Shown here: positions 37,890 through 50,734 of the stretch, piece after piece
Layout of the letters: each line of letters opens with the position of its first letter
How positions within the stretch are numbered: the first letter of the stretch is position 1
Assembly (NCBI GenBank): GCA_902729315.2
Contig: LR746267.1
Location: forward strand, 4,038,386-4,102,385
DNA from: Spirodela intermedia
Lineage: Eukaryota > Streptophyta > Magnoliopsida > Alismatales > Araceae
Reading direction: 5' to 3'
DNA length: 64,000 bases
The notes under the pieces: generated by a model
Told to the model about the DNA's origin: nothing
Database searches by the model: none
What the model saw: the letters and a program-made list of their open reading frames with translations, nothing else
Translations under genes and position numbers: made by a program

Positions 37890-38330
37890 TTTCATTTGTG
37901 CATGTTTTTGGGGGGTGATAAACAGTAGGGATTTTGTGCTTCTTGTACACCAAGTGACAAAAAGATCTTTAAAAGATAAATCATGACTTTCACATCCCTA
38001 TCTAACACATAAATCTTAATGAATCCATGACGCTTAACAACGTCATCAATATAAACCATTGCAACCCTAGATGCATCAAAAGTTTTAGAACATAAGAGGG
38101 ATGTGCCACCTGGAACCATTAGCTCTAAGGAATGGTAGGCCCATTACAAAATCTATGCAAATGTAGCACATTTGCTTTGTTAGTGGGGTGAGGTGAATGC
38201 ACGGCATTTGGAGGTTAACTGTCCAAGATCTCTTCAGAGGCAGGTCCAAGAAACAATTCATCAAGTTACTGAATAGTCCTTTTTGGACCAAAATATTGAG
38301 CTAACCCACTTGCATGTAATTCCCAAATAA
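37890..38330 (-). pseudogene. Decayed Ty3/gypsy integrase fragment
   Basis: Two overlapping minus-strand frames carry DFVMGLPFLRANGSRWH (family MDFIxGLPxxxGxDSIWVVVDR), VYIDDVVKRHGFIKIYVLD and RDVKV (family HGxPxSIVSDRDxKF). The fragment is short, frameshifted and lacks flanking LTRs, so it is a fossil. Confidence 0.65.
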
Positions 38331-38992
38331 CAAAATTGCTAATTAAAATGACACTAGTGCAAAATTGATTCTTCTAAAATAGGCATCCTTCTTTAACCTA
38401 AAATAAGGATACTCCGTAGTCTTCTCACCTTTTCGTTCTACATTAAAGTCGAAAAATCAAGGCAGTCCGCATTGGTCTCCTTAACCTATCAAATCCAATT
38501 ATTTGAATGTTAGGAATGAAGTACCAGAAGATGGCTAATGTTGTCTCAAGGGGGGGAAATAGACACAGTACTGCTTCCAAATTTTGATTCCTAGTAAAAT
38601 AGGCTGTAATCGTCAGGATTAAATCTCCTGACTTTATGGGTTGAGAAATGGGTGGCTTGTTTCTATCCTACATTTAAGATGAAGATAGTTTATCAATATT
38701 GTGTAGAACATTGCATACAAGATTACAATATGCAATCTAACTGACAGAAATAGATCAACTATTTAATTTTCTATGGTGCAAAAAATTGTTTAGGTTATTG
38801 GAATAAGGAAACACATAAACGAAATAAATACACAATTTGAGTGGTTCAGCTCCTATATAATATCCACTATCCCAAGAGTCCTTCCAGGCGTTCACAGCCC
38901 TAGACACCAGATAGCATTTTGAGTTATCAGTCATTCCAATGCCTACATGGCTAATAACCGAATTGCTTCTGAGCAATCACTCCACCGCCAGT
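38331..38992. other. Spacer; no gene seen
   Basis: AT-rich DNA between the gypsy fossil and the minisatellite. It may include more gypsy debris, but nothing is firmly identifiable. Confidence 0.4.
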
Positions 38993-39560
38993 TTTACTAG
39001 CCTTGACCGACCAAATAACATGTCTGAGTGTTGTCACCCCTCCATCGAATTTACTAGCTCCATCCCACCAATCTACAAATCAGAACACTATCACTCCACC
39101 AACTTTATTGGCTCCGGCCCACCGATCCTCTCAGGATACCATCAAACCTCCACTGGCTTTACGGGCACCAGTCCACAAAACATCATATGAAGACGCTATC
39201 ACTACTCTAGATTTATTGACTCAGGGCCATCAAACCAGCTCACTATACCGTGAAACCTCCACTGGGTTCATTCGCTCTGGTGCACCAAACGGCTTGTCAA
39301 AACACCATCCCTTCTACACCGAGTTTATTGCCCCTGACCTACCAAGCTGCTTTCGGTACCATCAAACAAACCACAGTTGTACTGGCTCTAGCCCACCAAA
39401 TAGCATATCAAGAAACTATCGCTCCAATTTTATTGGCCCCAACCCATCCATAGCCCACTTTGTTGTCAAACCTCCACTGGAATTTACTACCTCCAGTGCA
39501 CCAAACAGCTTATCAATGTGTTGTCACTCCACTGGCTTTACTAGCTCTACCCACTGAACA
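38993..39560. repeat. Degenerate minisatellite, about 54-bp period, about 11 units
   Basis: A block TTTAYTRGCTCCRGCCCACCAA recurs at about 38993, 39050, 39104, 39158, 39212, 39266, 39324, 39378, 39428, 39483 and 39537. Spacing is mostly 54 bases, sometimes 50-58. Between blocks is a variable CATCAAACCTCCACTGG-like segment. Units are diverged. Because 54 is divisible by three, a 184-codon frame (39003-39557, +) stays open across the array with an 18-residue repeat rich in Pro, Ser and Thr. There is no signal of a real gene around it, so the frame is probably a by-product. Confidence 0.8.
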
Positions 39561-40315
39561 GTGCACGATCCTGTCAAACCCATGTGTTAATGCAGTTCAA
39601 GGTTTAGAGCCCACCGCACCATTAATTTGCATGGTTTATAATGTCTAAGGATAAATAATGAACATATGCAATGTTAAAACATTGATTACTGGATTAGGGA
39701 CCTTGATGCAGTTCCATCGCGTTTGTTTGAAAAGCTATTCTCTTGATGCTTGGGCAGCTTCAAATTATGGAGATGACTTCTCCTTTGAAGGCGTTGAGCA
39801 GAAATTGGTTTCCTCCTGCCTCCAGAGTCTCATAAATAATAGTAGATCCTTAAGGATGGACTAAAGGGTGGATGTGAGAGTTGTGACACCCTCTACATAT
39901 TTGGTGTGAGGAGAAGTTATCTTTTTATTGAGTGACTTTCGCTGCCTCTAATAGTCATTTGCAATGGCTGTTAATATCTAGAAATCAGAACACTAGCTGT
40001 CCTATCAGTGCGCAAAATATGACTTACAAAAAAATTCATTAATTGTATAAAGTCTATATCAAATCGAATTCTTTGACATTGTCTGCATCGGATCACCATT
40101 TAAATACCTTTCAGTAAACGTATGCTTATACTTGGGACATCAATTTACATCTAAAATTTATTGAATGATCAGGGGTTAAATTTTCAGTTACTCTTACAAG
40201 CAGGAAACCATTTATCAATTAAACTCCTAAATCTTAATTTATCATGACTATGATGGTTAGTTAGGTTTGTCAAAAAATATCTTAATAGTTCTAATATTGT
40301 AAATTAAAAATTACC
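39561..40315. other. Spacer; no gene seen
   Basis: A 68-codon frame at 39658-39864 (+) resembles no family I know. The rest is AT-rich. Confidence 0.4.
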
Positions 40316-40595
40316 ATGCTTAAAGTTTGATGGGCTGACCGGTACTCAGTGCACATATCTACTGTTTGAAATCAACAATAAAATTTTATTAAGGTGTAAG
40401 GTTTGCTATAAGATTAGTAGCGTGAAGTCGATTAGAATGTTTAGTTGGCAAACCTTGTACAATTTTTTTTATTGCCATAAATTTATGTGCACAGAAACCG
40501 GTCAGCCCATCAAATTTGAGCATTGTAATTTAAGCATATGTACAATAAAAAAAATTGTGTAAGGTTTGCCAACTAAACACTCTAATCAACTTCAC
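40316..40595. repeat. Two interlocked inverted repeats (order A-B-A'-B')
   Basis: Arm A (40316-40356, containing GATGGGCTGACCGGT) pairs with A' (40485-40537). Arm B (40422-40474, containing TTAGTTGGCAAACCTT) pairs with B' (40543-40595, 53 bases, few mismatches). The arms interleave, so both hairpins cannot be simple nested stems. The origin is unknown; it may be two overlapping MITE-like units or a segmental inversion-duplication. Confidence 0.75.
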
Positions 40596-43251
40596 CCAAC
40601 TAATCTGGTGGTTAAAATTTAAATCCACGATCATTAAAACTATTCGGTAATTTGATGTTCGAATCAATCTTCCAACTAGTGCTGTATAGAGCAAATCAAA
40701 AATTTCAATGTCCGGGAATTAAAAACTCGAACCAAGTTTAGCAAACTAATCTAATTATGAAAACATTTAATCCGCAATCTATAAAGACATCCTGAATCGG
40801 TACTAGAATCAGCATTCCAACTAGTGTGCGGTATAAACTACCCATTCTGAAATCAGGCGATAAAACTTTTAATGTGTACACAAAATTATACTAGTTAAAG
40901 TGTACCAATTATAACATTTAATTTAGAATCAATAAAGCATTTTCAGAGAAATTTTAATTATAGCCAATCAAACTTTTAATTCTTATCATCAGTAACCCAA
41001 GGTTCCAACAAACAATAGAGTAAACTTAGTCTAAAAATGGCATCAGCCACTCAATACTCCAGAAAGGTTCAATTGTTCATGAGAGCGATCAAAAAATAGT
41101 TGATCATGGTCTGAATATAATACAAACTATTATGGCAAGAAATAATGTCTCCAATAAGGCAGACCTTGGACCATGGAATCCAATTGCTAATCATAAATGG
41201 GAAATTTTTATCTTGACCCCATTTTACTTTTCACTAAAGAATACAAGGAGTTGACCTTTTGGTTTAAACCACCTCCAGTCCCCAGCCCCAAAGCATCTCA
41301 ACGTGCTTTAGAGGCTATTAAAATATCTGAAGTCAGTATGGGGGCTTCGATCATTATTGTCTTAGTTTCCACGAGTACCCTAGCAGCTCCTAATTGACAT
41401 CAGAAATTTCTTCTTTCTGTGCAATTAGTTATTAGTGGCTTAATAGTTTCAAGTCCTTGAATGAATCAGCAATAAAATATTATTAAGCCATCTAAACCCT
41501 CACAAAGGCTTCTTGGTACACCAAGGGTACACTTATCCATACTTCGCATGGTTGACATTAACCCAGCCAAGGAGAATTGGTGAGTACACACCGTGCAGCC
41601 TTTAATTTAGCATCCCTAAGGTAATATCACCTTCATTGGAGTAGGATGACTGCTGCCCTCTGACAAGGATTCTTTGATTGCAGCCTCTAACTAGTGACTT
41701 CAATACATGTTTAGATCCTCATTTCTGAGGGCAAAGGCATCAGAAATTAGCCATTCCCCGTACTTCGAGTGAAGTAGGGATTCCCTTTAGTGGACAGCAA
41801 GATATGGTACAAGCCACTTCAACAATCTTGGTAAGGATTCATCAAACAGCTGTTTTCACCTTGGTACCCCAGAGTAGAGGGTAGAAAAATGATAGCATAG
41901 AATGCTTCAACGATTCAAATCAGAGAACAGAGCTATACGATGAAAGGTCTCAGGGGGGGAGAATTTGATAGATGTTATTACTGATCGTTCAAAAAAGTTA
42001 CTCTGAAACCCTTAACCCTTTTCTTTTATGAGGAGAAAACCACTTAGATTTTTTTTAAAAGGCAAAGAACGTGGAGCCAAAAGATTCATACGCAGTGTAC
42101 GGTGCCCAAGACAAAATTTCCCTCAAGTATCACCAACAAACACAAGCATCCTTAGTATTCACTGGACAGGCTGATCCAGAAAATGAGATCTGCTGATGAT
42201 TTTGGCCATGCTAATAGCAGTACTGATGCAGGAAACCACAAGCCAAGTAAGATGTGATCGAATTATCCAGAAAATTGCCTGACCTATGGTGGTTAATGAA
42301 TTATCTTCTTCAGAGCAGGAATAGTTTTTTTTAATTATCCTCAAGACGGAGGAACCATACACACCCAAAGAAAAATCGTTTTGACACTTACAATACTAAG
42401 AACCATGAAAAATCTAAAATTTGGGCAAAACATTACAACAGAGCATCAAATCACGTCAACCATAAACTTGCCTTCGAGAGTTTGCATTAGCAAGTATAAT
42501 GAAGAGGAAGAAATAGAATAGTTCAGAAACGCACATGGCCAGAATAATACACACGAACTTGGATATCTTTATCAACTTCCACTGTCTGCTTTAGATCCAC
42601 CGTTTATAGCTGAAGTGCACTGAAGAAGCTATGAAACAAACAAATCACGAGAACTTAATAGGAACATCCCACAAAGCAAGCATACCAGTAAATAAATGCA
42701 TGTAAACAAGAAAAATGAGGAAGTTCGACATGCTATTTTAATTGTTAAATTTATTAGACCATGCTAACCAAATCTGGCTGCAAGGTTCAAGAGGAAAGGG
42801 TTTCAGTTTTATGTCCAGGAAAGATTGAGAGCAGCCAAGAAGGAAAGAATGTGAAGAATACAGAATAGCATGTTCATGACTGAAAGGAGGATCTATTAGA
42901 AAATACTCGGCATACATGTGACTAGCTACCCAGGTTTGCTCTACAAGAAATAAATTTAAAGCTACATTATACAAGCATATTCCATGTTGTGGAAATTGGA
43001 ACTGGAAGTAGAAAAATACAAACTTGTTTTCCGGAGATCAACACAGTCAAGAAAATACTAACGACCCAATGAAAGTAAAATGGCATGCCTTCATAGTACC
43101 AGAAAGAATAGAAATAATTGGTCAAATTGAAGGACAAAATGTGATTCGTTGGATAACGTTCAAGATAGTATTGACATGAGTTTTCAGCAGAACAGTAGTG
43201 GTTACCATAGGCAAATCTTAATTTCCAGAAGCATTTTAAAAGAATCCTCTC
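40596..43251. other. Spacer; no gene seen
   Basis: AT-rich. A segment containing CCAACTAGTG and a GTATA-type block recurs at about 40674 and 40818, perhaps related to the inverted repeats just left. Short frames at 41197-41397 (+) and 42159-42368 (-) are not recognisable. Confidence 0.4.
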
Positions 43252-45429
43252 TCATGCTCTGCTTCTACATTCCATCATATTATGGCCATCGCCTGCAACC
43301 AGCTCCCTCCAGTCAATGAAATAATGCTTGTGCTACAAGAGAACACAACCAGTATTCCAATACTTTTTTAGTAGAAATGAAGCAGCTGGCCTAGATTTCA
43401 CTACAGCTCAGTATCTTTCATGTCCTCCGCCATCAAAGATATATTTTAAAAAATAACCTCAACTATCAATGAATTCTAAGTGGTCATTATACACAAGGAA
43501 ATTAATATTCTTAGGAGGTGACAGTTAAATCCTAAATATGTTGATATTGCCATAGACTACCAATTCCTTTCTTGAAGGCATTAGTGGCCGTACACAATAT
43601 CATAGAGTCTGTGTAAAGGAAAAAAACTAAAATATACAGAATCTAAAATAAATCGTTCTTCAATCATAACATCTCTGGTGTCCAGGATGAATCATATTTG
43701 ACGTAACGAATGCACCAGGAAAACATCCATAGACACATTTTGCACAATCTTCTTCATACATTTCATCATGTGATCATCACTGAATTGCTCTTTCTCTCTT
43801 CTTTTTTCTTTCACTTTCTGGTAATCCTCCAATGTCGATTTCAAGGTCTCAATCATATTTGACCCGCAATAACTTAATATATGAATGACGGAGACAAAAA
43901 TGCAGACTAAATCATTTAAGAGAACGAGGAACAGGGATAAATGAGCCTACTATACCCACAAACTGATGTCATATGGTCTCTAGAAGCTTATAGTCATATA
44001 GATGAGCCTACTATACGCACAAACTTCTGTAAAACAAGGAAGCGCTCAAAGGTAGTCCAGATGGCTAGATATTGCATTAAAGTATTTGGTTAAAAATGCT
44101 CTTTTGACAGAGAAAGGTAATTTCTTGTCATATTATTTGGTGCTCGCTCATATAATGTAGGAAACTAGATGTTCTTCATAAATGACGACAATAATTATGT
44201 CAATATGTCGGCCTTTTCGCAGAGTCATTATGTCAGTGAACACATTTTCTGTAAACTGATGGAGTTACTTGATATTGCAAATACTATTACCGACAAAAAC
44301 CACTCCAACAGAATGATTGATGGCTACTATGAATGTGGAAAACGTCTACAACACGGAAAACAATGTCTCATATGGAAACAGATTAATACCTCCATAATCA
44401 CTTGACAAAGTCAGTAGAAAGTGGAATGTATAGAACAGCTGGTTTAAGTATATGAAGTAATCAGCATTAAATACAGATTAGAGCTTAAAATATTGGGTCT
44501 AATCTTTGAGGCATTAGCTTATTACAAACAACACAATTTTCCTGAAAGAATTTATATATTTTCAGAACTGAAAACCTGTTTGGATGCTACAAACATTATT
44601 ATAAGGCATTCACTAAAAATACTTTTCTAGGAGAAAATGAGCGAGATGGAATCGATGGAAATAAAATAGAAAACCATTTTATGGCTTAAACTCTTAATAT
44701 AACATTTACCTCATCCAGCACTATGTCATTGTAGTGGTTCAAGAAGGTCATGGCCTTGACAGCAGCAGAGTTATCATTATTGTAACAAGACAAGGTTCAC
44801 TGGGTAAGCGGAAGCACGGAGGCATATATCAGTGAACGTTTTGCCATCGGGAAGGGTGAAAAGTACCTAAGAATGACTCGAGAACTTGGTACCATGCCGA
44901 GATCAGCATTTTATCACGACCTCCACCACAGTGGCTTTTAATGGTCCGAAATTACAACGAAGTCTAGAAAAGTGAATAGGACATTGTTAGAGATAACATT
45001 TACAAGTAGGTGAAGATGACAAAGGCTAGAGTCGAACCCTCCTTCCCCGGGGTGGGGGATGAGGGAGAAGTCCGGGAAGCTGCTGCAGGAGCCGGCTTAA
45101 CCCATATGCATACCACAGTCGAAAATACTCCTCTTCCTGGCCACAGTCGCCACCACGCAACTCTTCCATACTGCCTGCAACGCCCCTGTGGGTCATCACC
45201 ATTGGTCGTGACATCAGAGAGGCAAAAAACCGGAAGAGAGCGGACGAAGAAGATCGGAGGTCTGATAACTTGCCGAGAACTCAGCATTCGACCGCCGTGG
45301 TCCGAAGAAGAGGCGATCTCCGATTCCTCCGAGAGGGGTTGCCAATGGGCTCTGCCAGGCGAAGACCTCTCGGCAATGTTGGCGGGAACGAGGGAAAATC
45401 ACGGAGCAGCTGAGGGCAATTTGAGACAA
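43252..45429 (-). CDS. Possible small minus-strand gene of unknown function (exon pieces only, structure unresolved)
   Basis: Exon-like pieces, in minus-strand order. (1) GC-rich DNA at about 45429-45000 with a candidate start at 45214 (MSRPMVMTHRGVAGS) and a GTATGC donor-like site near 45110. (2) About 44790-44710, reading KAMTFLNHYNDIVLDE and ending at a good GTAAAT donor. (3) About 43890-43790, reading TLKSTLEDYQKVKEKRREKE, a charged coiled-coil-like segment. (4) 43332-43252, preceded by a clear pyrimidine-rich acceptor (TGTTCTCTTGTAG), reading HKHYFIDWRELVAGDGH and on to a stop. Pieces 2 and 3 join in phase at an ATTGAG acceptor. The upstream edge of piece 2 carries an in-frame TGA, so either my boundary is wrong or this is a pseudogene. 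I do not recognise the protein. The + strand frame at 45010-45522 is the shadow of piece 1. Confidence 0.35.
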
Positions 45430-45558
45430 CAGCAGACCCGTAAGTCAGTCAGAGTCCGGATCCTAATCGGTTCAAATCTTCTCTTTAGTAAATCGTCGGA
45501 TGGATCTGATACGAGACTTTAAAATGGATGTGGTCTTCCAATAATCTAATTCTCCTTT

Positions 45559-45572
45559 GGGGGGGGGGGGGG
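45559..45572. repeat. G14 homopolymer
   Basis: Fourteen consecutive G, just upstream of the possible minus-strand gene. The length is prone to sequencing error. A second G14 run lies at 61623. Confidence 0.9.
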
Positions 45573-46742
45573 TACAGGTGGGGTATACTTCTAAATATAC
45601 CACGTTTTCTGGGTACCGACGGGAATATATTGTAAGGTAGGGAAAAGAAGGGAGTGGTCAATACATTTAAAAAAAAAAATTGTGTAATTTTTTTTTAAAA
45701 AACTATATAAATTGGAGCCTTTTTTCAACATATGAGAATGTATAAAACTTAAAAAAATTAAATTATTTTCTTGGATTGTTGATGTGAAAAACTAGTTGAA
45801 CATTATTAACTAAAAATTGAACCTTTTCATTTTTAGGATTATGTGAAAAATATAAAACGATTGGAAGATATTTTAAGTCAAAACAGATTAATAATGATTC
45901 ACATCATATATATAAAGACCTATTGGTTTGGCACAGAAAATAGGGAGTTATTGGAATCTATAGATGCTAGATGATTTGCAAGAAAACAAATCCATTTACA
46001 TTGAATTTAGAGCTATTTACAAATATTGAAACCTTCTTGTACCTACATTTTTCACATATAGATCAAATTACACACCATCATGATCAAAAGTCCTTGCTTT
46101 CCCTAATATTCATGGTTTCTATTTTCAATCAATGCACAAAAATAATTGGGGGCATCTTTTTTGCTAAATTTTCTTGATTGTTGATTATACTTTGAATGAC
46201 ATGATATTAAAAAATGTGTAATATACTAATGTGAAAATTACCATGTTACCCTTTTGGCATCTTGTGGATACTCTCTTCATTAAATATATATTATTCTAAT
46301 TATCTCTTTTGGCTCTTATTAGAATACCTTAGCAATGCATTTTCTTTTCTTTCTCCGATGTATATTTCCTCCATCCCCTCTAATTTCAACTGTATGATTA
46401 CTCACATGTTTTTAAGCATGTGAATCACTTTGAAGGCTCCAAAACAACTTATGTCTCATAGCTTTCTTCTATGATGAGTCCTTGTTCATGTATCGACTTC
46501 TCGAAAATATCAAAACGATAAGGGTTTATCTAATGTTCAATGGATAAGACACTTATCTAATGTTCTAAACTCTCTTCTCTAGAGTTTCATGAAGATTTCT
46601 AGATGGTTGTGGTCATCTCTTGTTTTCACAACCTTTTGTTTTATGTTGTATTTAACCTTCATGAATTAGGTTTATAATAGCTTATCTCATTAAAATGGTT
46701 TGGATTTTTTTTTATATTATCAAAGAGAATGACTTAAGTTGT
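45573..46742. other. AT-rich spacer; no gene seen
   Basis: Poly-A and poly-T runs near 45670-45710. The 68-codon frame at 45971-46177 (+) is not protein-like. Confidence 0.4.
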
Positions 46743-47867
46743 TGATAAGTATAAATTAGTAGTTATATTTATACATTAATATTGTATATATACATATTAA
46801 TTAATAGGTAGAGAATATAATTATACATATATTACTAACTCATTATGACATTTATAATATTTTATCATTTAAGTTCTAATATATATTCTTTTATTTATAT
46901 TATGAGATTAACCTTACTTGACTTCATAAAAGTCAAGTGATGATTCTCTCACATTTTATTGATAATTATTTGATTGTAAAGATTTAAGTAAGCTTTTATT
47001 ATGAGTTAAAGGTAATGAAAGAAGCCCAAGTCTTCGGCTCAAGGAAAAACTCAAGTCTTATAAAGAAAGTCAACCTAATATATTTATGAGCCCAAAAGAG
47101 TACATCACCTTGGCTTAACCCATTTAAACTTAAAAGGGCTATCAAGGTTTAGGTTATCCATCTTAGGGCACCTTAAGATGATATTAAGAGAAGGATTAGA
47201 ATGTTGTCCTCATAGAAGAATTTGGGTCGTCTATCAAGAGAGTCGATTATTAATCATAACCATTTATTAGAGGGATTTAATTCTCTAGAGGTTTAAGATA
47301 TCTCACCTCTTCTTGCAGGGCACTTTTTGATTCCCTCTCTAGTAATATCTACTTGAAGGAAAAAATGGAAAAATTAAGATCAAGTCAATGACATTCTTAT
47401 GTCTAATATTATAGTGGAAAAGAGACTACTTAGAATGCATTAAAATCGTCATGGATCAAACATTACTTGGCCTAAGACTGGCACACAACGAACTGTGTAA
47501 GATCTAGATTTGGAGCATCCTTATAATATTCTCTATGAATAGATTAACTCTTAGTTTGAATTAATTATATCATTTATTCTATCATTTTATTGTATTAGAT
47601 CTATTTTCTTCTCTTTGTTACACTTTTCATTTCTCTTGTCTTTACCTTTATTAAATTAATTTTGCCCTTCACAATCTCAAGTATATCTATATATATAAGA
47701 AATAAAATAAGTAAAATTATTACTCTCATTACCTACACTCTTTGAGGATCAACTCTTACTTATCTTAAATAGAAGACTAAGGTTTGATAAATATTATTAC
47801 ATGAACTTAGTTGCATCACGACGACATATTTAACCCTTAAATCAAGTTCATTAATTGCCTATTGAGC
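46743..47867. repeat. Dispersed repeat R2, copy b
   Basis: It matches 3916-5107 end to end in the same orientation, with many substitutions and small gaps. One missing block follows CCCAAAAGAGTACATCACC. It is more AT-rich than copy a, which fits stronger CpG decay. It contains no gene. Confidence 0.65.
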
Positions 47868-49449
47868 AATGAATAGCATTTGTCATTTTTATAGCTTTTA
47901 TATTCTTTTGATTTTCAATTCTTGAAAATGTCTCAAATATATTATAAGCATCAAATACTTGTTTTGTAGTTTTCATATTCATTCTAGCACCTAATACTTT
48001 TGGTATTTCACCCCTAAATGCTTTCAAATCTAATATATACTATTTCTTCCCAACTTTTCATAGAGATTGTCCCCCTTTTACTCATTAATCACATTTTAGT
48101 AACATATATACTTTTCTTCGAAGGATTAAATGAATAAATAAAAATCCTAAGACAAGCATGATCATATAATTTATGGAAAATACTTCGAAGATAAAGGTAC
48201 CAAGGCAATACAAGCATGCAAAATTTGTCAAGACACGAGATGTAGCCTCATAATACAATTATAGGGAGCCTCAAATCATGTACATAATCATCTTGTGTCC
48301 TCGTGACTTGAAAAACGAATGTGTATCACTAATTATGAAATAAATGTGAAAAGGAATGCATATGATCTATATTCAAGTCATATTTTGGGGGTTCTCAAAA
48401 TCATGAAATTATTTTAATCACTAGTTCACTATCACAATCATGAAATAAATGTTTTAATAATTAGACCTTGGACATTCTAATCTGCTCAAAATATCATTTG
48501 AAACTGAATTTATTAGTTCCAAGTTTCCAAAGATCTATATATATCATTAATGGAGAAAATTAAACGTTAAGGGAAAAGATATACAAACGAAGTTAAATGC
48601 AAAAAAGGTGATATCATTAAGTTCATGGTTGAAACTTAAGCTCTCAACTATGGAGGAAGCTAAACACCTAACTATCATTAACTATAGTAGAAAAGTGAAA
48701 GGAGTCTTTCTAAGAGGAAAATGAAGTAAAAAAGAAAAGAAAATTATTTCCTTCAAAACATATAGTAAACTTAGGAGGTCACCTAGAACAATTAATGATA
48801 CTACCAAAATTGAACAAGCAGGGTTTGGTTTTTATAAACCAAAACTCTAGAGGAGATCTGACTATCCATGATTCTAAGGAGATTACCTTTGCTTTCCTTT
48901 TGTGAAGTCACAAATGTTGAATTGTCAACTCTTTGTGACTTCACCATGAGGCTCCTTTTACTTTCTTCATTCCTTACAATAGTAATAATTTCTTGTAAAG
49001 CCAAATGCTTTTCCTTTCCCAATATTTAAGCTTGAGTATGATCAAGGATGATGGAATGTAGGGAAAATTAGAAGTTGAGCATGCATGATGATGAATTGCT
49101 GAAGACCATACGGCTATGAGAAGACCTTAGGTCCTCTATAAGACAAAGTCAAGTATTTTATGAGTTTCATATATCTAAGCAAAGAAAGGGAGATTAGTCA
49201 TCCCAAATTAGTCTTCTCATGAGAGGTCCCTCTATAGATTCTTCCCTCTATCCTCCTATCCATTCTGTTTATCAAGTTTTCCCTATTTCTTGAGTAAATC
49301 TTCTATTATATTTTTGTTTCCTTGTTTATTCGACCATCTCTTTCTCACCACTATCTCTTAGGATCCATCATTTAGCATTAGAGAAAGAGTATACCCTCCA
49401 AATTCAGTAATTCCAAACTAAACTTCTTACAAAAGGAATTCAAAAAAAT
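47868..49449. other. Spacer, probably retrotransposon flank; no gene seen
   Basis: The last ~150 bases contain ACCATCTCTTTCTCAC followed by a GGATCCATCA block. A similar pair occurs at about 57351-57385 (ACCATCTCTTTCTCAC, then GGCTCCATCA). This may be the leader or LTR edge of the gypsy element to the right. Otherwise nothing is recognised. Confidence 0.4.
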
Positions 49450-50545
49450 TCTATAGGAGGCCCAACAAAAGGCCAGCACAGATAAAGTAAACAAAGAAGA
49501 AATTTTAAAAGAGTAGGCAACATTTCAAAATACACAAGTAGAAATTATTCAACAACTAGGTTCTATCACCTAGGCCATCAAAGAAGTTTGTCACAAATAA
49601 TCCTTCTCATTACTTGGCCAAACAAAGAAAAAGTTCACATGAGCTTGTTAGAAGAATGGACTATGGGTGAGTCCAACCATAGAAAATCCACCATGGGCCA
49701 AGGAGAAACAAGGGACTAGGATCCTGATCAATAACTTGACAACCTATTTAGTAATGCACACCGCCTTCTCCTATTGACCTTAGTATGGAAGGCAAAGCTC
49801 TTGCCTAGTTGTAATGGGTGGATGGCCACAAACTCTTTCAAACTTAGGATGACCTATGGCACAAAATCTTAAAATGATTCAACTCAATTAGTCTAGTTCA
49901 CTCTATCAAAAAAATTCTGAAGGTCAAACAACAGATTGGATCATGGATTATAGAGAAGAATTTGAACTTTTGATAGTCATAATCAAAGATATTTCAAAGT
50001 AAATATTAGAGAATACTTTCATAAAACGCATGTTGAAGGATATATGGGTTGAAGTATGCTTATTTGAACTTATTAGGCTTGAGGTGATACTGAGAACTGC
50101 TCAAAAGATTAACCTGTGGAATAATGCCCTCTTTGATTTAGCTTATTAAGCAGACTCTGTTTTGTCAACCCCCACAAAAGAGTCAAAACTTTTATTTGCA
50201 TAAATGGAGAACATTGAATTGCATAACTGCAATGGTGGAATGACAATGGAAGAAGCTTGGACATTAGACAACTTCAACAACCAACACGAAAGCTAATCAC
50301 CTAGATAGGGGGAGACTCAACCTCATACATGTGGAAACCCAACCATGCTATACTCAAGGCTGTGCTTCACATGCAAAGAGAAACTCTCATTGGGTCACTA
50401 CTATCAAAAGAAATCATGAATTCTCATTATTTTAGAAAAGGTTTATGCATTTCAATAACTTCTAGACATGGGAGAAGAGTCATCCAACATCCACATAGAA
50501 ATGAATCATTGGCCCTCAAGGTATTTAATAAGTGTTTATTATTAT
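49450..50545 (+). pseudogene. Decayed Ty3/gypsy gag
   Basis: Around 49930-50130 the + strand reads TDWIMDYREEFELL, then IKDISK, a stop, ENTFIKRMLKDIWVEVCLFE and ILRTAQK. This is the retrotransposon gag pattern of gypsy elements (DYRxEFExLxxPLKDISEEVLExxFIxGL). At 50357-50400 follows a zinc knuckle RLCFTCKEKLSLGH whose last Cys is lost (family CFRCGEKFxPGHRC). Many stops; not functional. Confidence 0.7.
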
Positions 50546-50734
50546 GAGTTAATAATGATTAAAATAATTTTTTTTCTAAATTAACACATGATAAATATAC
50601 ACTTGTTATTTTTTAATAGAGAAAACAGATTCTTAGCTAATTATATGATTTTATATGATATTTAGGTTCATGTTTTTAAGTTAAAATGAAGAAAATTAAA
50701 TAAAAAAATGCAAGAAAAGGGGGGACCTATTGGC

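Noticed and set aside
38993-39560. CRISPR-like array
   Set aside because: Units are diverged and contiguous with no identical repeats and unique spacers, and the genome is a plant nuclear one.
43940-44028. Direct repeat of GAGCCTACTATAC...CACAAACT, 63 bases apart
   Set aside because: Only about 24 bases and imperfect; likely a small local slippage duplication without wider meaning.
45010-45522. 170-codon + strand frame
   Set aside because: No domain or splice context. The composition fits antisense of a GC-rich leader exon of the possible minus-strand gene.
3916-47867. R2 copies as the two LTRs of a single giant element
   Set aside because: They are 43 kb apart with four receptor-kinase-related loci and other elements between them or beside them, and are highly diverged. 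Separate insertions are far more likely.
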